64,000 nucleotides of DNA, taken from the NCBI RefSeq assembly GCF_014194695.1, contig NZ_JACIAH010000012.1, positions 1 to 64,000 of the forward strand. The letters are read 5' to 3'. The notes under the pieces were generated by a model. It did not search any database. It saw only the letters and a list, made by a program, of their open reading frames with translations, and was not told the DNA's origin. Every line of letters starts with the position of its first letter. Position 1 is the first letter of the stretch. This document shows positions 41,707 through 51,073 of the stretch, piece by piece. Made by a program: the position numbers and the translations under genes. The stretch is from Rhizobium sp. BK399. GTDB lineage: Bacteria; Pseudomonadota; Alphaproteobacteria; Rhizobiales; Rhizobiaceae.

Positions 41707-42783
41707 ATGAAATTCGCAGTATCGCTGACCATGGAACGCTTCTCGCCTGGCGTGGCGATGTCGACGACCAGGAACAACCTCCTGCACCTGGCGCGGATGG
41801 CAGACGAGGGCGGGTTCGAGGCGCTGTGGACGGCCGAGCACCATACGATCGAATGTACGATCTCTCCCAATCCGTTCCAGACCCTCGTCTGGCTTGCACA
41901 GCATACGGAAGAAATCCGCCTCGGTACCTCGACCCTCGTTGCCCCGTACTGGAGCCCGATCCGTCTCGCCGGTGAATCAGCGCTTTGCGATCACCTGACC
42001 AACGGCCGGCTGGAATTCGGTATTGCCCGCGGTTCGTACCAGTACGAATTCGACCGGATGGCAGGCGGCATGCCGCAGCAGGAAGGCGTCGCCTACATGA
42101 AGGAGATCGTACCCGCGGTTAAAAAGCTTTGGGCCGGCGACTATGCCCATGACGGGCACTACTGGAAATTCCCGACCGCCACTTCGGTCCCGAAGCCGCT
42201 GCAGCAGCCGCATCCGCCGATCTGGGTTGCAGCGCGCGATCCGGGAACCTTTGACTGGGCGATCGCCAACGGCGCGAGCATCCTGTCGACGCCGCTTTCA
42301 TCACCTGCCGCCGAAATCCAGGTCCTGTCCGACAAGTTCCACAAGGCCGTCGCCGATCACCCGGAGGTGCCGCGTCCGCGCTTCATGATGCAGCGCCGCA
42401 CCTGCGTCTACGACAAGCCCGACGGGTGGGAAACTGCGGTAAAGCACAGCATGGACTATGGCCGCGCCTTCGAGAACCTGATGCAGAATATCGGCAGGGT
42501 CCACAATGGCTTTCCAGAAGCGGTGCCCTACGAAGCGGTCAGAGGCAAGGACAACTACAACCCGGACAATATACGAAAAAACCTGATGTTCGGCACGCCG
42601 GAAGAGGCCATCGAAAAGCTGCTCGTCTTTGAAGCCGCAGGCGTCGATCAATACTGCCTCGGACTGACCTTCAACCTTCCGTTTGAATTGCAGAAGCGCA
42701 CGCTTGAGCTGTTCATCAAGGAAATCATGCCCTTCTTCGCCGCGCGAGAGAAGGACATGCAACGCAAGACGGCGGCAGGCTGA
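41707..42783 (+). CDS. LLM-class flavin-dependent monooxygenase
   Basis: 358 aa. Luciferase-like TIM barrel: FAVSLTMERFSPG at the start, ADEGGFEALWTAEHHT near 35, LGTSTLVAPYWSPIRLAGE near 75, and GRLEFGIARGS near 105. GGGGAGG lies before the ATG. Uses reduced flavin from the reductase gene upstream and O2. In the pyrimidine Rut pathway an analogous pair opens the uracil ring, but this protein is not close enough to RutA to assume that. Confidence 0.86.
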   Translation: MKFAVSLTMERFSPGVAMSTTRNNLLHLARMADEGGFEALWTAEHHTIECTISPNPFQTLVWLAQHTEEIRLGTSTLVAPYWSPIRLAGESALCDHLTNGRLEFGIARGSYQYEFDRMAGGMPQQEGVAYMKEIVPAVKKLWAGDYAHDGHYWKFPTATSVPKPLQQPHPPIWVAARDPGTFDWAIANGASILSTPLSSPAAEIQVLSDKFHKAVADHPEVPRPRFMMQRRTCVYDKPDGWETAVKHSMDYGRAFENLMQNIGRVHNGFPEAVPYEAVRGKDNYNPDNIRKNLMFGTPEEAIEKLLVFEAAGVDQYCLGLTFNLPFELQKRTLELFIKEIMPFFAAREKDMQRKTAAG

Positions 42784-42784
42784 C

Positions 42785-43594
42785 ATGACAGAGGCTTTGC
42801 GCCATACCGTTGGAGATGTGACGCTCAACTACCGGATCGAGGGGCGCGGCGAGCCGCTGGTCTTGATCCATGGCGTCGGGTCCTACCTTGAGGCCTGGTC
42901 CGGCGTCGTCGAACGTTTGAAGGACCAGTTCACCATACTGACCTTTGACCTGCGCGGCCATGGCCAGTCCAGCAGGGTCAAAGGTCGCTACGAGATCGAT
43001 GATTTCGTCAACGAGGCACTGGCGCTCGCCGACAGGGCAGGCTTCGGGACATTCAATCTTGCCGGATTTTCGCTCGGCGGCCTGATAGCCCAGCGTCTTG
43101 CCCTGACGAATCTCGGCCGGCTTCGCAAGCTGGTCCTGCTGTCGACCATTGCCGGACGCACGCCGGACGAACGCACGCGGGTGCTTGAGCGGCTGGCAGC
43201 CTTGCGGGCCGGAACGCCTGCCGACCATCACAACGCGTCGCTGTCGCGCTGGCTGACGGAGGATTTCCAGGCGATGAACCCGAAGGTGATTGAACGGCTG
43301 CAGCTGCGTGACTCCGAAAACGATCCGGAATGCTACGCCGCGGCCTATCGGGTGCTTGCAGAAACCGACTTCGGCGGCTTCCTCGATCAGATCCGCTGCC
43401 CGACGCTGATTGCAACCGGCGAGGACGATGCCGGGTCCAATCCGCGCATGGCGCGCTACATGCACGAGCGCATTCCGGGCTCGGCGCTCGCGATCCTGCC
43501 TGGCCTGCGCCACTCCATTCTGATCGAAGCACCGGAAATGGTGGCGAACCTGATGCGCGGCTTCTTCAACCGCAAGGACCCGGCCCATGGATGA
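42785..43594 (+). CDS. Alpha/beta hydrolase (enol-lactonase-like)
   Basis: 269 aa from the ATG 2 bp after the monooxygenase stop. Oxyanion motif LVLIHGVGS near 25, nucleophile Ser in AGFSLGGLIAQ near 95, acid Asp near 215 and His in GLRHSIL near 245. Similar in layout to 3-oxoadipate enol-lactonase and RutD. Likely cleaves the ring-opened or esterified product. Overlaps the next gene by 8 bp. Confidence 0.85.
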   Translation: MTEALRHTVGDVTLNYRIEGRGEPLVLIHGVGSYLEAWSGVVERLKDQFTILTFDLRGHGQSSRVKGRYEIDDFVNEALALADRAGFGTFNLAGFSLGGLIAQRLALTNLGRLRKLVLLSTIAGRTPDERTRVLERLAALRAGTPADHHNASLSRWLTEDFQAMNPKVIERLQLRDSENDPECYAAAYRVLAETDFGGFLDQIRCPTLIATGEDDAGSNPRMARYMHERIPGSALAILPGLRHSILIEAPEMVANLMRGFFNRKDPAHG

Positions 43595-43976
43595 AACGTT
43601 GCGAAAGAGCGGTGAAGCGATCCGCCGAAAGGTTCTCGGCGACGAGTATGTCGATCGAGCAATTGAAAGCGCCGACGGCTTCTCTGCCTCACTTCAGGAC
43701 GTTCTTAACGAATATTGCTGGGGAAAGGCCTGGACGGATGACGGGCTCGACCTAAAGCAGCGCAGCCTTCTCAATCTCGGCATGCTGGCGGCACTTAATC
43801 GCATGCATGAATTCGGCATCCATTTCCGTGGTGCGATCCGCAACGGGTTGAGCGACGACGAGCTTCGCGCGGCGCTTATTCAGATTGCCATTTACTGCGG
43901 CATTCCAGCCGGGGTCGAGGCGTTCCGGGTGGCCGGTTCGGCCCGCGACAAGATGCGGCAAAAAGGAGAACTCTGA
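43587..43976 (+). CDS. Carboxymuconolactone decarboxylase-family protein
   Basis: 129 aa, CMD fold. LDLKQRSLLNLGMLAALNR near 55 and ELRAALIQIAIYCGIPAGVE near 90 are the PcaC-type helical motifs. No AhpD-type CxxC pair, so decarboxylase or structural role is favoured over peroxidase. Its start overlaps the hydrolase gene. Pairing with the enol-lactonase-like hydrolase mirrors the pcaC-pcaD pair. Confidence 0.83.
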   Translation: MDETLRKSGEAIRRKVLGDEYVDRAIESADGFSASLQDVLNEYCWGKAWTDDGLDLKQRSLLNLGMLAALNRMHEFGIHFRGAIRNGLSDDELRAALIQIAIYCGIPAGVEAFRVAGSARDKMRQKGEL

Positions 43977-44114
43977 CGTCCATCGACCGAGGTGAGACGG
44001 CTTGCCTCTGCTTCACATTGCGGAAAGGCGCAACGGTCTCTCCGCCCCAAGATCGGCTCAGGGTACTGGACCCCTGCGCCGGGAACGAAGAATGACAACA
44101 AAGGGAACCATCGC

Positions 44115-44948
44115 ATGATTAGACTGACGAAGATTACCGCAGCCGCAGCATCGCTTGCGCTTGCCTTTTGTGCCATGCAGGCAAATGCCGGTGCCGTGCT
44201 CGACCGCGTCATGGCAGCCAAGGATCTGAAGGTTGCGACCGACGCCAACTGGGCACCGCAATCCTTCATGAACGAGAAGAACGAACTCGATGGCTTTGAC
44301 ATCGATGTTGCCAAGGACATTGGCAGGCGCCTCGGCGTGAAGGTCGAATTCGTCACTCCGGGCTGGGACATCATCACGGCAGGCAACTGGGCGGGCCGCT
44401 GGGACATGCATGTCGGTTCGATGACGCCAACCAAGAAGCGTGCCGAGATCTTCGATTTCCCGGCCGTCTACTATTACACCCCAGCTGCCGTTGCCGTGCA
44501 CAACGACAGCAAGGCGGCCAAGGTTTCGGATCTCGATGGCAAGGTTGTCGGTACCACTGCCACCTCGACCTTCGAAGCCTATGCCAAGGGCGAGCTAACG
44601 CTCGATGCCGCCGGCGCGCCGCCCTTCAAGTACGAGTTCAAACCGAAGGACGTGAAGTCCTATGCCAACTCGACAACTGCTTTTGACGACCTGCGTCTTG
44701 GTGACGGGACCCGTCTCGATGCCGTCGTCTCTTCGTTGCCAAGCATCCTCGATGCACAGAAGGCCGGCTATCCGATCAAGCGGATCGGTGATCCCGTATT
44801 TTACGAGCCGCTCGCCGTCGCGATCGAGCACGGCGACAAGGATTTCAACGACAAGATCGCCGAGGCCGTCAAAGGGATGCAATCCGACGGCACGCTCAGC
44901 AAGCTGTCGGTCAAGTGGTACGGCGTCGACTACACGGTAATAAAATAA
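44115..44948 (+). CDS. Periplasmic solute-binding protein of the cluster's ABC importer
   Basis: 277 aa from the ATG at 44115. Signal peptide 1-25 (ending ANA-G). SBP family 3: VATDANWAPQSFMNEKN near 40, GFDIDVAKDIGRRLG near 56, AGRWDMHVGSMTPTKKR near 95. Followed by a terminator-like hairpin and then the permease gene. Presumably binds the substrate of the catabolic genes upstream, since the operon continues without a break of orientation. Confidence 0.88.
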   Translation: MIRLTKITAAAASLALAFCAMQANAGAVLDRVMAAKDLKVATDANWAPQSFMNEKNELDGFDIDVAKDIGRRLGVKVEFVTPGWDIITAGNWAGRWDMHVGSMTPTKKRAEIFDFPAVYYYTPAAVAVHNDSKAAKVSDLDGKVVGTTATSTFEAYAKGELTLDAAGAPPFKYEFKPKDVKSYANSTTAFDDLRLGDGTRLDAVVSSLPSILDAQKAGYPIKRIGDPVFYEPLAVAIEHGDKDFNDKIAEAVKGMQSDGTLSKLSVKWYGVDYTVIK

Positions 44949-44959
44949 CTGGTGCATCC

Positions 44960-44987
44960 GACGGTCCGGGAAGCCGGGCCGTCTTTT
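44960..44987 (+). terminator. Attenuator-like hairpin after the binding-protein gene
   Basis: 10-bp stem GACGGTCCGG / CCGGGCCGTC (one G-U), 4-nt loop, followed by TTTT. It is the best rho-independent form in the window, placed so that the permease and ATPase genes are read at reduced levels. Confidence 0.75.
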
Positions 44988-45005
44988 CCGCCGAAGGGAC
45001 AGGAA

Positions 45006-45980
45006 ATGCTTTATCCCGATACAGTTGAGTCCGAGATAATCGTCCACAAACCATGGTTCGTTGCGACCTTGTTTGCGTTGGTGCTTGCGGTCTTCCTGAT
45101 GTTCAACCTCAGCGGCACGACGATGGGGGAATTGATGCGACCCGTCATCGGTGATCCGGTGACAAGTGGTCTCTATGGCCGGTTTGCGATTGCCTTCGTC
45201 GTCGCGGTGATGTTTGCATTGAACGTGGTGCTGATCGGCTTTGCACCTCTCAGGGTGCAGATCGCCATCGTCTGGTTCGAGCTGCTGTTGTTGTTCTTGG
45301 CCTTCTTCGAAACCTTTCATCTCAGCCTGCCCTTCATTGAGGAGAAGCTGCCGTTCCTGATTACACAGGGGTTGGTGACAACGGTCTATGTCTCGGCTGT
45401 ATCGATCGTCATTGCTTCGGCCATTGCGATACTGGGCGCCGTCGCCAAGCTTTCCACCAACGGTTTTGCCTATGCAATCGCGAGCTTTTACACCTCCTTC
45501 TTTCGCGGTCTGCCGCTTCTGATGCAGGTCTATCTGATCTATCTCGGCCTGCCGCAGCTCGGCTTCGTAATCGATGCGGTTCCGGCCGGCATTCTCGCGC
45601 TATCGCTCTGCTACGGCGCCTACATGACCGAGATTTTCCGCTCCGGGATCCAGAGCATTGATCGCGGTCAATGGGAAGCGTCACGCTCGATCGGCTTCGG
45701 TTTCGGCATCACGATGCGCAAGATTATCCTGCCGCAGGCTCTTCCTGTCATCATCCCGCCGACAGGCAACCAGTTCATCTCGATGCTGAAGGACAGTTCG
45801 CTCGTCTCGGTCATCGGCGTCTGGGAGCTGATGTTCCTTGCCCGCACGCTCGGCCAGAAGACCTTCCAGCACATGGAGATGCTGATCTCCGCCGCCATGC
45901 TTTACTGGATCATGTCGATCTGCCTGGAACTCATCCAATCCCGCATCGAGCGCCACTATGCCAGGAGCAAAATCCGATGA
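45006..45980 (+). CDS. Polar amino acid ABC transporter permease with N-terminal extension
   Basis: 324 aa from the ATG at 45006 (ACAGGA upstream). Extra N-terminal region of about 100 residues with two to three helices before the standard HisMQ-type core (FRGLPLLMQVYLIYLGLP near 180, EASRSIGFGFGITMRKIILP near 225). No second permease gene is present, so the pore is probably a homodimer. Overlaps the ATPase start (ATGA). Confidence 0.86.
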   Translation: MLYPDTVESEIIVHKPWFVATLFALVLAVFLMFNLSGTTMGELMRPVIGDPVTSGLYGRFAIAFVVAVMFALNVVLIGFAPLRVQIAIVWFELLLLFLAFFETFHLSLPFIEEKLPFLITQGLVTTVYVSAVSIVIASAIAILGAVAKLSTNGFAYAIASFYTSFFRGLPLLMQVYLIYLGLPQLGFVIDAVPAGILALSLCYGAYMTEIFRSGIQSIDRGQWEASRSIGFGFGITMRKIILPQALPVIIPPTGNQFISMLKDSSLVSVIGVWELMFLARTLGQKTFQHMEMLISAAMLYWIMSICLELIQSRIERHYARSKIR

Positions 45981-46720
45981 ATGGCAACAACATCATTGAA
46001 GCAAGGAACGTGTCAAAATGGTACGGCAGTTTCCAGGTGCTGACGGATATCAATCTGACGGTCAGCAAGGGCGAACGCATCGTTGTCTGCGGTCCGTCGG
46101 GATCGGGAAAATCGACCTTGATCCGTTGCTTCAACCGCCTCGAAGCGCATCAACAGGGCGAAATTACCGTCAATGGCATCACACTGCACGACAGGATGCG
46201 CAATGTTGGAGATGTGCGCAAAAATGTCGGCATGGTGTTCCAGCACTTCAATCTATTCCCGCATATGACTGTGCTCATGAACTGCATGGTCGGGCCAATG
46301 TGGCTCAAGGGCGAATCCGAGGCAAAGGCACGCAAGACGGCGATCGAGTTTCTGGAACGGGTCCGTATTCCCGAGCAGGCAAACAAGTTCCCGATCCAGC
46401 TGTCTGGCGGTCAGCAGCAGCGAGTGGCGATCGCCCGTTCACTTTGCATGCAGCCGGCCGTCATGCTGTTCGACGAGCCGACCTCGGCGCTTGATCCGGA
46501 GATGGTGTCGGAGGTGCTGGATACCATGACCAGTCTCGCCAGGGACGGCATGACCATGGTCTGCGTCACTCATGAGATGGGATTTGCCCGTGCTGTCGCT
46601 GACCGGGTTATCTTCATGAATTCTGGCCAGATCGTCGAAGAGGGAAATCCGGACGACTTCTTCACAAATCCGCGGCATGAGCGGTTAAAGCTGTTCCTGA
46701 GCCAGATCCTTAAGCACTGA
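45977..46720 (+). CDS. Polar amino acid ABC transporter ATPase
   Basis: 247 aa from the ATG overlapping the permease stop. Walker A GPSGSGKST near 38, Q-loop VFQHFNLFPHMT near 90, signature LSGGQQQRVAIARSL near 140, Walker B VMLFDEPTSALDPE near 163, His switch in VTHEM. Last gene of the catabolic and transport operon. The longer frame upstream is out-of-frame overlap with the permease gene. Confidence 0.9.
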   Translation: MNGNNIIEARNVSKWYGSFQVLTDINLTVSKGERIVVCGPSGSGKSTLIRCFNRLEAHQQGEITVNGITLHDRMRNVGDVRKNVGMVFQHFNLFPHMTVLMNCMVGPMWLKGESEAKARKTAIEFLERVRIPEQANKFPIQLSGGQQQRVAIARSLCMQPAVMLFDEPTSALDPEMVSEVLDTMTSLARDGMTMVCVTHEMGFARAVADRVIFMNSGQIVEEGNPDDFFTNPRHERLKLFLSQILKH

Positions 46721-47141
46721 ATGGGGCGCCCGAGCAGGAATTTTCCGCCTATGAATTGGTTTTAATCCACGCGCCGCCAGATTTACATCTCGGCCAATGG
46801 AGTTCGTCTGATAGGTGGACGGAGTACTTCGGACGTAGAAGAGCCGTTGCGAACATTCGCCATTACCATGCGCTTCCACATCAATATCCGGACGGCCGAA
46901 ATACGACAACCAGGACGATGCGCGCTGATGGTCCCGTCGCTGGCCGAATGCTCTTTCGCATTCCTCATGAGTCAATCCTCCATGCTGAGGTAACTCAAAT
47001 GGCGAACATGTGTTCCGACGAGAGTTATGCTCGGGTGAGTTCGTCCATTCCCTTCAACGGCGGAAGGGCAGTCGCGGACGAAGACCCCTGCTTTTATCTT
47101 CTTTGTATCGTCAGCCAACGTCGCGTCGGCTCTCCGGCCAT
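46721..47141. other. Region without a firm gene
   Basis: About 420 bp after the ABC operon. A 61-codon minus-strand frame (46783-46968) has GGAGG before its ATG but no recognisable sequence. Frames on the plus strand look non-coding. Confidence 0.3.
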
Positions 47142-47909
47142 TTAGAACAGCTTGACGTCGGTCAGAGTCTCAAGCTTCCTGATCAACTCGTCCTGATAAT
47201 CTGGATCCGTGACTTCGTCTGCGGGCTTCCGCTGTTCGCGATGGTACCAATAGCCTCCGCTGCTCCTGGCTTTCTCATCGTCGCTTGTCGCCAGCCACAC
47301 TTGTGTCTGATAGCCCTCCCTCAGATTGTCGGGAGCGCCGGCACCCCCCATTTTTGTCGGGACCCACCCGGGATCGACGGCGTTGCTCAACACTTCGGGC
47401 CAGTAACGTGCGACAGCGGCAGCAAGCGCTGCAACATGGAGCTTGCTTTCTGAATACGCGCGACCGGTGTTCCAGGGTCGGCGTCTCCAGTCGATATCCT
47501 CGATTTCTCTTCCGCCGCTCTGATGCATCCCGCTGCTGAGGTAGACGAGCCGTTTCGGCCGCTCGATCAGCGCCGTCAAAATGTAGGGCACAAGCGTGTT
47601 CACAGCCAGGACTTTGGGATGCCCTTCGGGAGTGTCACCGCGCGCAGGCTCGGAGTAAATTCCAGCATTGTGAATGACAGCGTCCATTCGGCCAATTGTG
47701 TTGAGTTGATCGGCCATTGATCTTGTTTCGGCGCCGTTTGAAAGGTCGCCCACCACGACACCAAGAGACTTCGCGGCGAGTTGGCCGATTGCCTTCGTCC
47801 GCTCTGAAGAACGGGCGTGAAGCACCACTTCGTGCCCATTTGTGATGAGTTCTCGTGCTGCGGCCAATCCCAGGCCATCGGTCGATCCGGTGATGAGGAT
47901 ACGGCTCAC
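47142..47909 (-). CDS. SDR family oxidoreductase
   Basis: 255 aa from the GTG at 47909 (GGGAG 7 bases upstream); the frame runs further back without a signal. Atypical SDR: ILITGSTDGLGLAAA with the Gly-rich loop near 12, DLSNG near 56, HNAG near 80, Ser in VYLSSGMH near 125 and the YSESK catalytic motif near 150. Resembles daunorubicin-C13-ketoreductase-like and WW-domain-oxidoreductase-like SDRs. Substrate unknown; no operon partner. Confidence 0.83.
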   Translation of the reverse strand: MSRILITGSTDGLGLAAARELITNGHEVVLHARSSERTKAIGQLAAKSLGVVVGDLSNGAETRSMADQLNTIGRMDAVIHNAGIYSEPARGDTPEGHPKVLAVNTLVPYILTALIERPKRLVYLSSGMHQSGGREIEDIDWRRRPWNTGRAYSESKLHVAALAAAVARYWPEVLSNAVDPGWVPTKMGGAGAPDNLREGYQTQVWLATSDDEKARSSGGYWYHREQRKPADEVTDPDYQDELIRKLETLTDVKLF

Positions 47910-48342
47910 TTGGCAACTCCCATTTGTTAGATCCCGCACTGCACATAGGCGAGGAGCGGCCCAAGTCCAGTTTTCGGCGATTGCTGGAGAAGCTGTCCGT
48001 TGGCTGTTTTGTAATATAGATAGGAAGCAAAGGCCGTGCGAATCTCGAGTTTTCACTCCGGCGACGAAAGCGGCCAAAAAAACCGGCCACAACACCCCGC
48101 CAATTTTCCCTCAACTGCCTTTATATATGGAGAAATAGCGTTATCGAGTATGGCCATAGAACTAGGGCAAAAGGTGGCCAAGCAGTGCGTGATGACCGCA
48201 AAAGCATCGGTATTTTCGAACCCCTCATTGTTTCCCAAGGAGCTAAGCTAAGCTAAAATCCCATGGGGAGTGAATAGCGGTCGTCGCTCTGGCAAAGTGA
48301 GGCTGCGATAACGCACTCCTCATAGGAGACGCCGTCGCCGTT
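47910..48342. other. Gene-free stretch upstream of the SDR, leading to an IS relic
   Basis: About 430 bp. Contains the SDR promoter and, near 48110-48140, a short AT-rich stretch. No gene recognised. The IS110 fragment begins at 48343; its left end was not defined. Confidence 0.35.
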
Positions 48343-48545
48343 ATGGAAACTGTCACTTCCCAACCGCATGCGCCGGCCGCTCTCCGCACTGATCTTGCCG
48401 CAATATTCGTATTATTGGAACTCTCTCGCTCAACGTGGTTGATCACATCGTTGTCGCCGGGAAACGGCGGGATGTCGAAGCACTCGGTGGCTGGCGGCGA
48501 TGTGGCGGCATTGCTGCATCGTTTTGCTCAGCCCCAAGAGAATAT
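48343..48545 (+). mobile_element. IS110-family transposase, N-terminal fragment
   Basis: The frame encodes FVLLELSRSTWLITSLSPG and then KHSVAGGDVAALLHRFAQ, the conserved start of one rhizobial IS110-family transposase group. After about residue 67 the sequence no longer follows the family and the frame drifts into the nuoH relic. The catalytic DEDD and C-terminal Ser regions are absent. Remnant, not an active element. Confidence 0.7.
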
Positions 48546-48717
48546 TCGATCCCTACGGGCAATAACTCGAGGCTGCGACCAGGGGGTTGAGGAAGACGCG
48601 CGGGATCACTGCGAAGCCCGCGGCCTTCGGACCGACAGACATGAAGGCGGTAATAGTGGTCGGCGCTCTCTCATAAAGGGTCCGCGGCGAAGGGAGGAGC
48701 AAGCGCGAGGATGGGGG

Positions 48718-48978
48718 CTATTTTGAAGAAGAATCGGTCGGCTCCCACCGGATGTCCTCTTTCGTCAGGAGTTTGATGCCGTCCGCCATCGGTTGTAGCA
48801 GCCCATGCCATCCCACGCGCATGGGCCCCATTCGTTGCTGCATGTGACCGGCGATCTTTCGTTTTAGCCAGGTCAGACGCAAGGGCAGCAACAGCAGCAT
48901 CGCAATCAGCAACGCGACCGTGAAGGCGATCATACCGAGGGCGACAATGAGTTGCATGATCCGCAGCGACATATTCAT
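48718..48978 (-). pseudogene. nuoH: Truncated nuoH (complex I membrane subunit) fragment
   Basis: 86 codons from an ATG at 48978. One membrane helix (LIVALGMIAFTVALLIAML) is followed by KRKIAGHMQQRMGPMRVGWH and GLLQPMADGIKLLTKEDI, the highly conserved N-terminal quinone-site region of NuoH. It then diverges within 10 residues and stops, where the family has about 330 residues. The truncation point abuts the IS110 fragment, so insertion and deletion probably destroyed it. No other nuo gene is present. Confidence 0.72.
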
Positions 48979-49358
48979 GGCTGAAACACGTGACCAGACT
49001 TTGGCTCCGGCTATGCACTGAGTTCTTCGAGAATACAACGGCGAAGCAGACCACACAATGCGACTGCGCTTGTGTCGCCGCAAAGACTGATCCATGCCTC
49101 ATTACTTTTCGATATCGCCTACGTCGTGACTGCTGCCGGCAGTTTGTTGTCGAAGTGAGGATGGCCAGGTCGTTGCCCCTCGAGGCGAGGGGAGGCGACC
49201 TGGCCGAAAAATGGAGTGGAAATCGGGAGATGATGAACCTGCAGCGTCTGTTTCAAACAGATTTTTCACGCACGCTGTCATTGGCGCAATGATGTGCCTT
49301 AGCCTGGTAGAGATGAATGGGTTACCTCTACACCGATCGATATCAGAGGCTTCGCGTC
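48979..49358. other. Region without a recognised gene
   Basis: About 380 bp between the nuoH relic and the monooxygenase gene. No frame with family signal. It should contain the promoter of the monooxygenase gene. Confidence 0.35.
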
Positions 49359-50678
49359 ATGGCAGAATCTCTCCATCTTACAGCTTTCATGCGCCCGGTC
49401 AGCCTGCACACCGGCGCGTGGCGCTATCCCGGATCCTATCCGGACGCGAATTTCAATTTCGCCCACATCAAGTCGTTCATCCAGAAACTTGAAGCCGCAA
49501 AGTTCGACGCCTTTTTCATGGCCGACCATCTGGCTGTCTTGAATATGCCTGTCGATGCGCTTGTGCGCAGTCACACCGTCACATCGTTCGAGCCGTTTAC
49601 GCTGCTTTCAGCTCTTGCCTCGGTCACCGAAAAGATCGGCCTCGCGGCCACCGCGTCGACCACCTTCGATGAGCCCTATCATGTGGCGAGGCGTTTCGCC
49701 TCGCTTGATCACATCAGCAACGGGCGCGCCGCGTGGAACATCGTGACCACCTCCAACCCCGACGCGGCACGAAATTTTGGTCTGGACGAGCATGTCGAGC
49801 ATGGCGAACGCTATGCACGGGCGCGTGAATTCTACGACGTCGTAACAGGTCTGTGGGACAGCTTTGCCGATGATGCCTTCATACGCGACCAGGAGAGCGG
49901 CATCTTCTTCGACGTGGGGAAAATGCATGTGCTCGATCACAAGGGAGCCGAGCTGAATGTGCGTGGCCCGCTCAATATTGCCCGACCCGTCCAGGGCTGG
50001 CCGGTCATCGTCCAAGCTGGCCAATCGGAACCTGGTCGCCAGCTCGCCGCCGAGACTGCTGAGCTCGTCTTTTGTTCCCCTCGTGACCTTGCTGCTGCCA
50101 AGTTGCTCTATGCCGACATCAAAGGACGAATGCCGGCGTTCGGTCGCAACCCTGAGCACCTGAAGATCTTGCCCGCGGCATTTATCGTGATCGGTGACAC
50201 GGTCGAGGAGGCGAGGGCCAAGCGCGACATGCTCGACAGCCTCGTCCACTACGACAGTGCCATCGCTTCACTGTCCATCGCACTTGGACACGATGCCTCG
50301 GGCTTCGATCCAGACCGGCCCCTGCCGACGATACCGGAGACCAATGCCAGCAAGACCGGACGCGCGCAGGCAATTCGTCTGGCGGAGGAAGAGAAATTGA
50401 CGGTTCGCCAGCTTGCCCAGCGTTACGGCGGCTATGCCGGGCTTGCTTTCGTGGGGACGCCGCAAACAATTGCAGATGAGATGGAGGCCTGGCTTACACA
50501 ACAGGCCGCAGACGGGTTCACGGTCGTCTTTCCGTTTCTCCCGCAAGGCCTCGATGACGTGACGCAACAGCTTGTTCCCGAACTGCAACGCCGGGGCCTA
50601 TTCCGCCATGACTATCAGGGGTCGACGCTGCGTGAACATCTCGGTCTTCCCCGACCAGGGAACAGGTTCTTTTGCTGA
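49359..50678 (+). CDS. LLM-class monooxygenase of the NtaA/SnaA/DszA family
   Basis: 439 aa from the ATG at 49359; an in-frame start at 49317 adds 14 residues without family similarity. HTGAWRYPGSYPDANFNF near 15, AKFDAFFMADHLAV near 45, AATASTTFDEPYHVARRFAS near 85 and SNGRAAWNIVTTSNPDAARN near 115 are hallmarks of the family. It uses FMNH2 to oxidise a sulfur- or nitrogen-containing xenobiotic. No flavin reductase or transporter lies beside it. Confidence 0.87.
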   Translation: MAESLHLTAFMRPVSLHTGAWRYPGSYPDANFNFAHIKSFIQKLEAAKFDAFFMADHLAVLNMPVDALVRSHTVTSFEPFTLLSALASVTEKIGLAATASTTFDEPYHVARRFASLDHISNGRAAWNIVTTSNPDAARNFGLDEHVEHGERYARAREFYDVVTGLWDSFADDAFIRDQESGIFFDVGKMHVLDHKGAELNVRGPLNIARPVQGWPVIVQAGQSEPGRQLAAETAELVFCSPRDLAAAKLLYADIKGRMPAFGRNPEHLKILPAAFIVIGDTVEEARAKRDMLDSLVHYDSAIASLSIALGHDASGFDPDRPLPTIPETNASKTGRAQAIRLAEEEKLTVRQLAQRYGGYAGLAFVGTPQTIADEMEAWLTQQAADGFTVVFPFLPQGLDDVTQQLVPELQRRGLFRHDYQGSTLREHLGLPRPGNRFFC

Positions 50679-51073
50679 TCACGGCGGGAATTCAAGGTTG
50701 CAGGAAGGAGAATGGGGCTTACAGCCAATTGCCGACGCCGGAGCGCTGCCGAAGGCCGCGGCGTGCGACGAGGCAAGCTTTTAAGGGGTATCATGCGCGG
50801 CGGGCTTCTTGCAGGATCTCCTCGGCCCCTTGGGCATGACTCTTCCCGCTCGGCAGCAAGAGCTGCTCGACGGTGGAGTTCGGGAGCAACGCGTCGCATC
50901 ATCTCGCCAGAAAACGGCTTTTGAGGCGCTTTCTCGATGTTCTTCCAAGTCTTGAGATAGACCGCCTCTTGAAAAGCCTTCCTAAGCTCCCATCGCGTAC
51001 AAAATTGAACCGCGCTTCGTCGGTTCGTAGCGCTCGCCAGACCGGCGGGCTTCGGTTTACATCGAGAACGGCG
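50679..51073. other. Region with a possible decayed gene on the minus strand
   Basis: About 395 bp. In the minus strand, frames encode KAFQEAVYLKTWKNIEKAPQ and, in another frame, EQLLLPSGKSHAQGAEEI, both with natural composition but no match I can name. It could be a frameshifted relic; I cannot assign it. Confidence 0.3.

Noticed and set aside
46783..46968. 61-codon minus-strand frame with GGAGG upstream
   Set aside because: No recognisable sequence or context; kept only as a note in the region entry.
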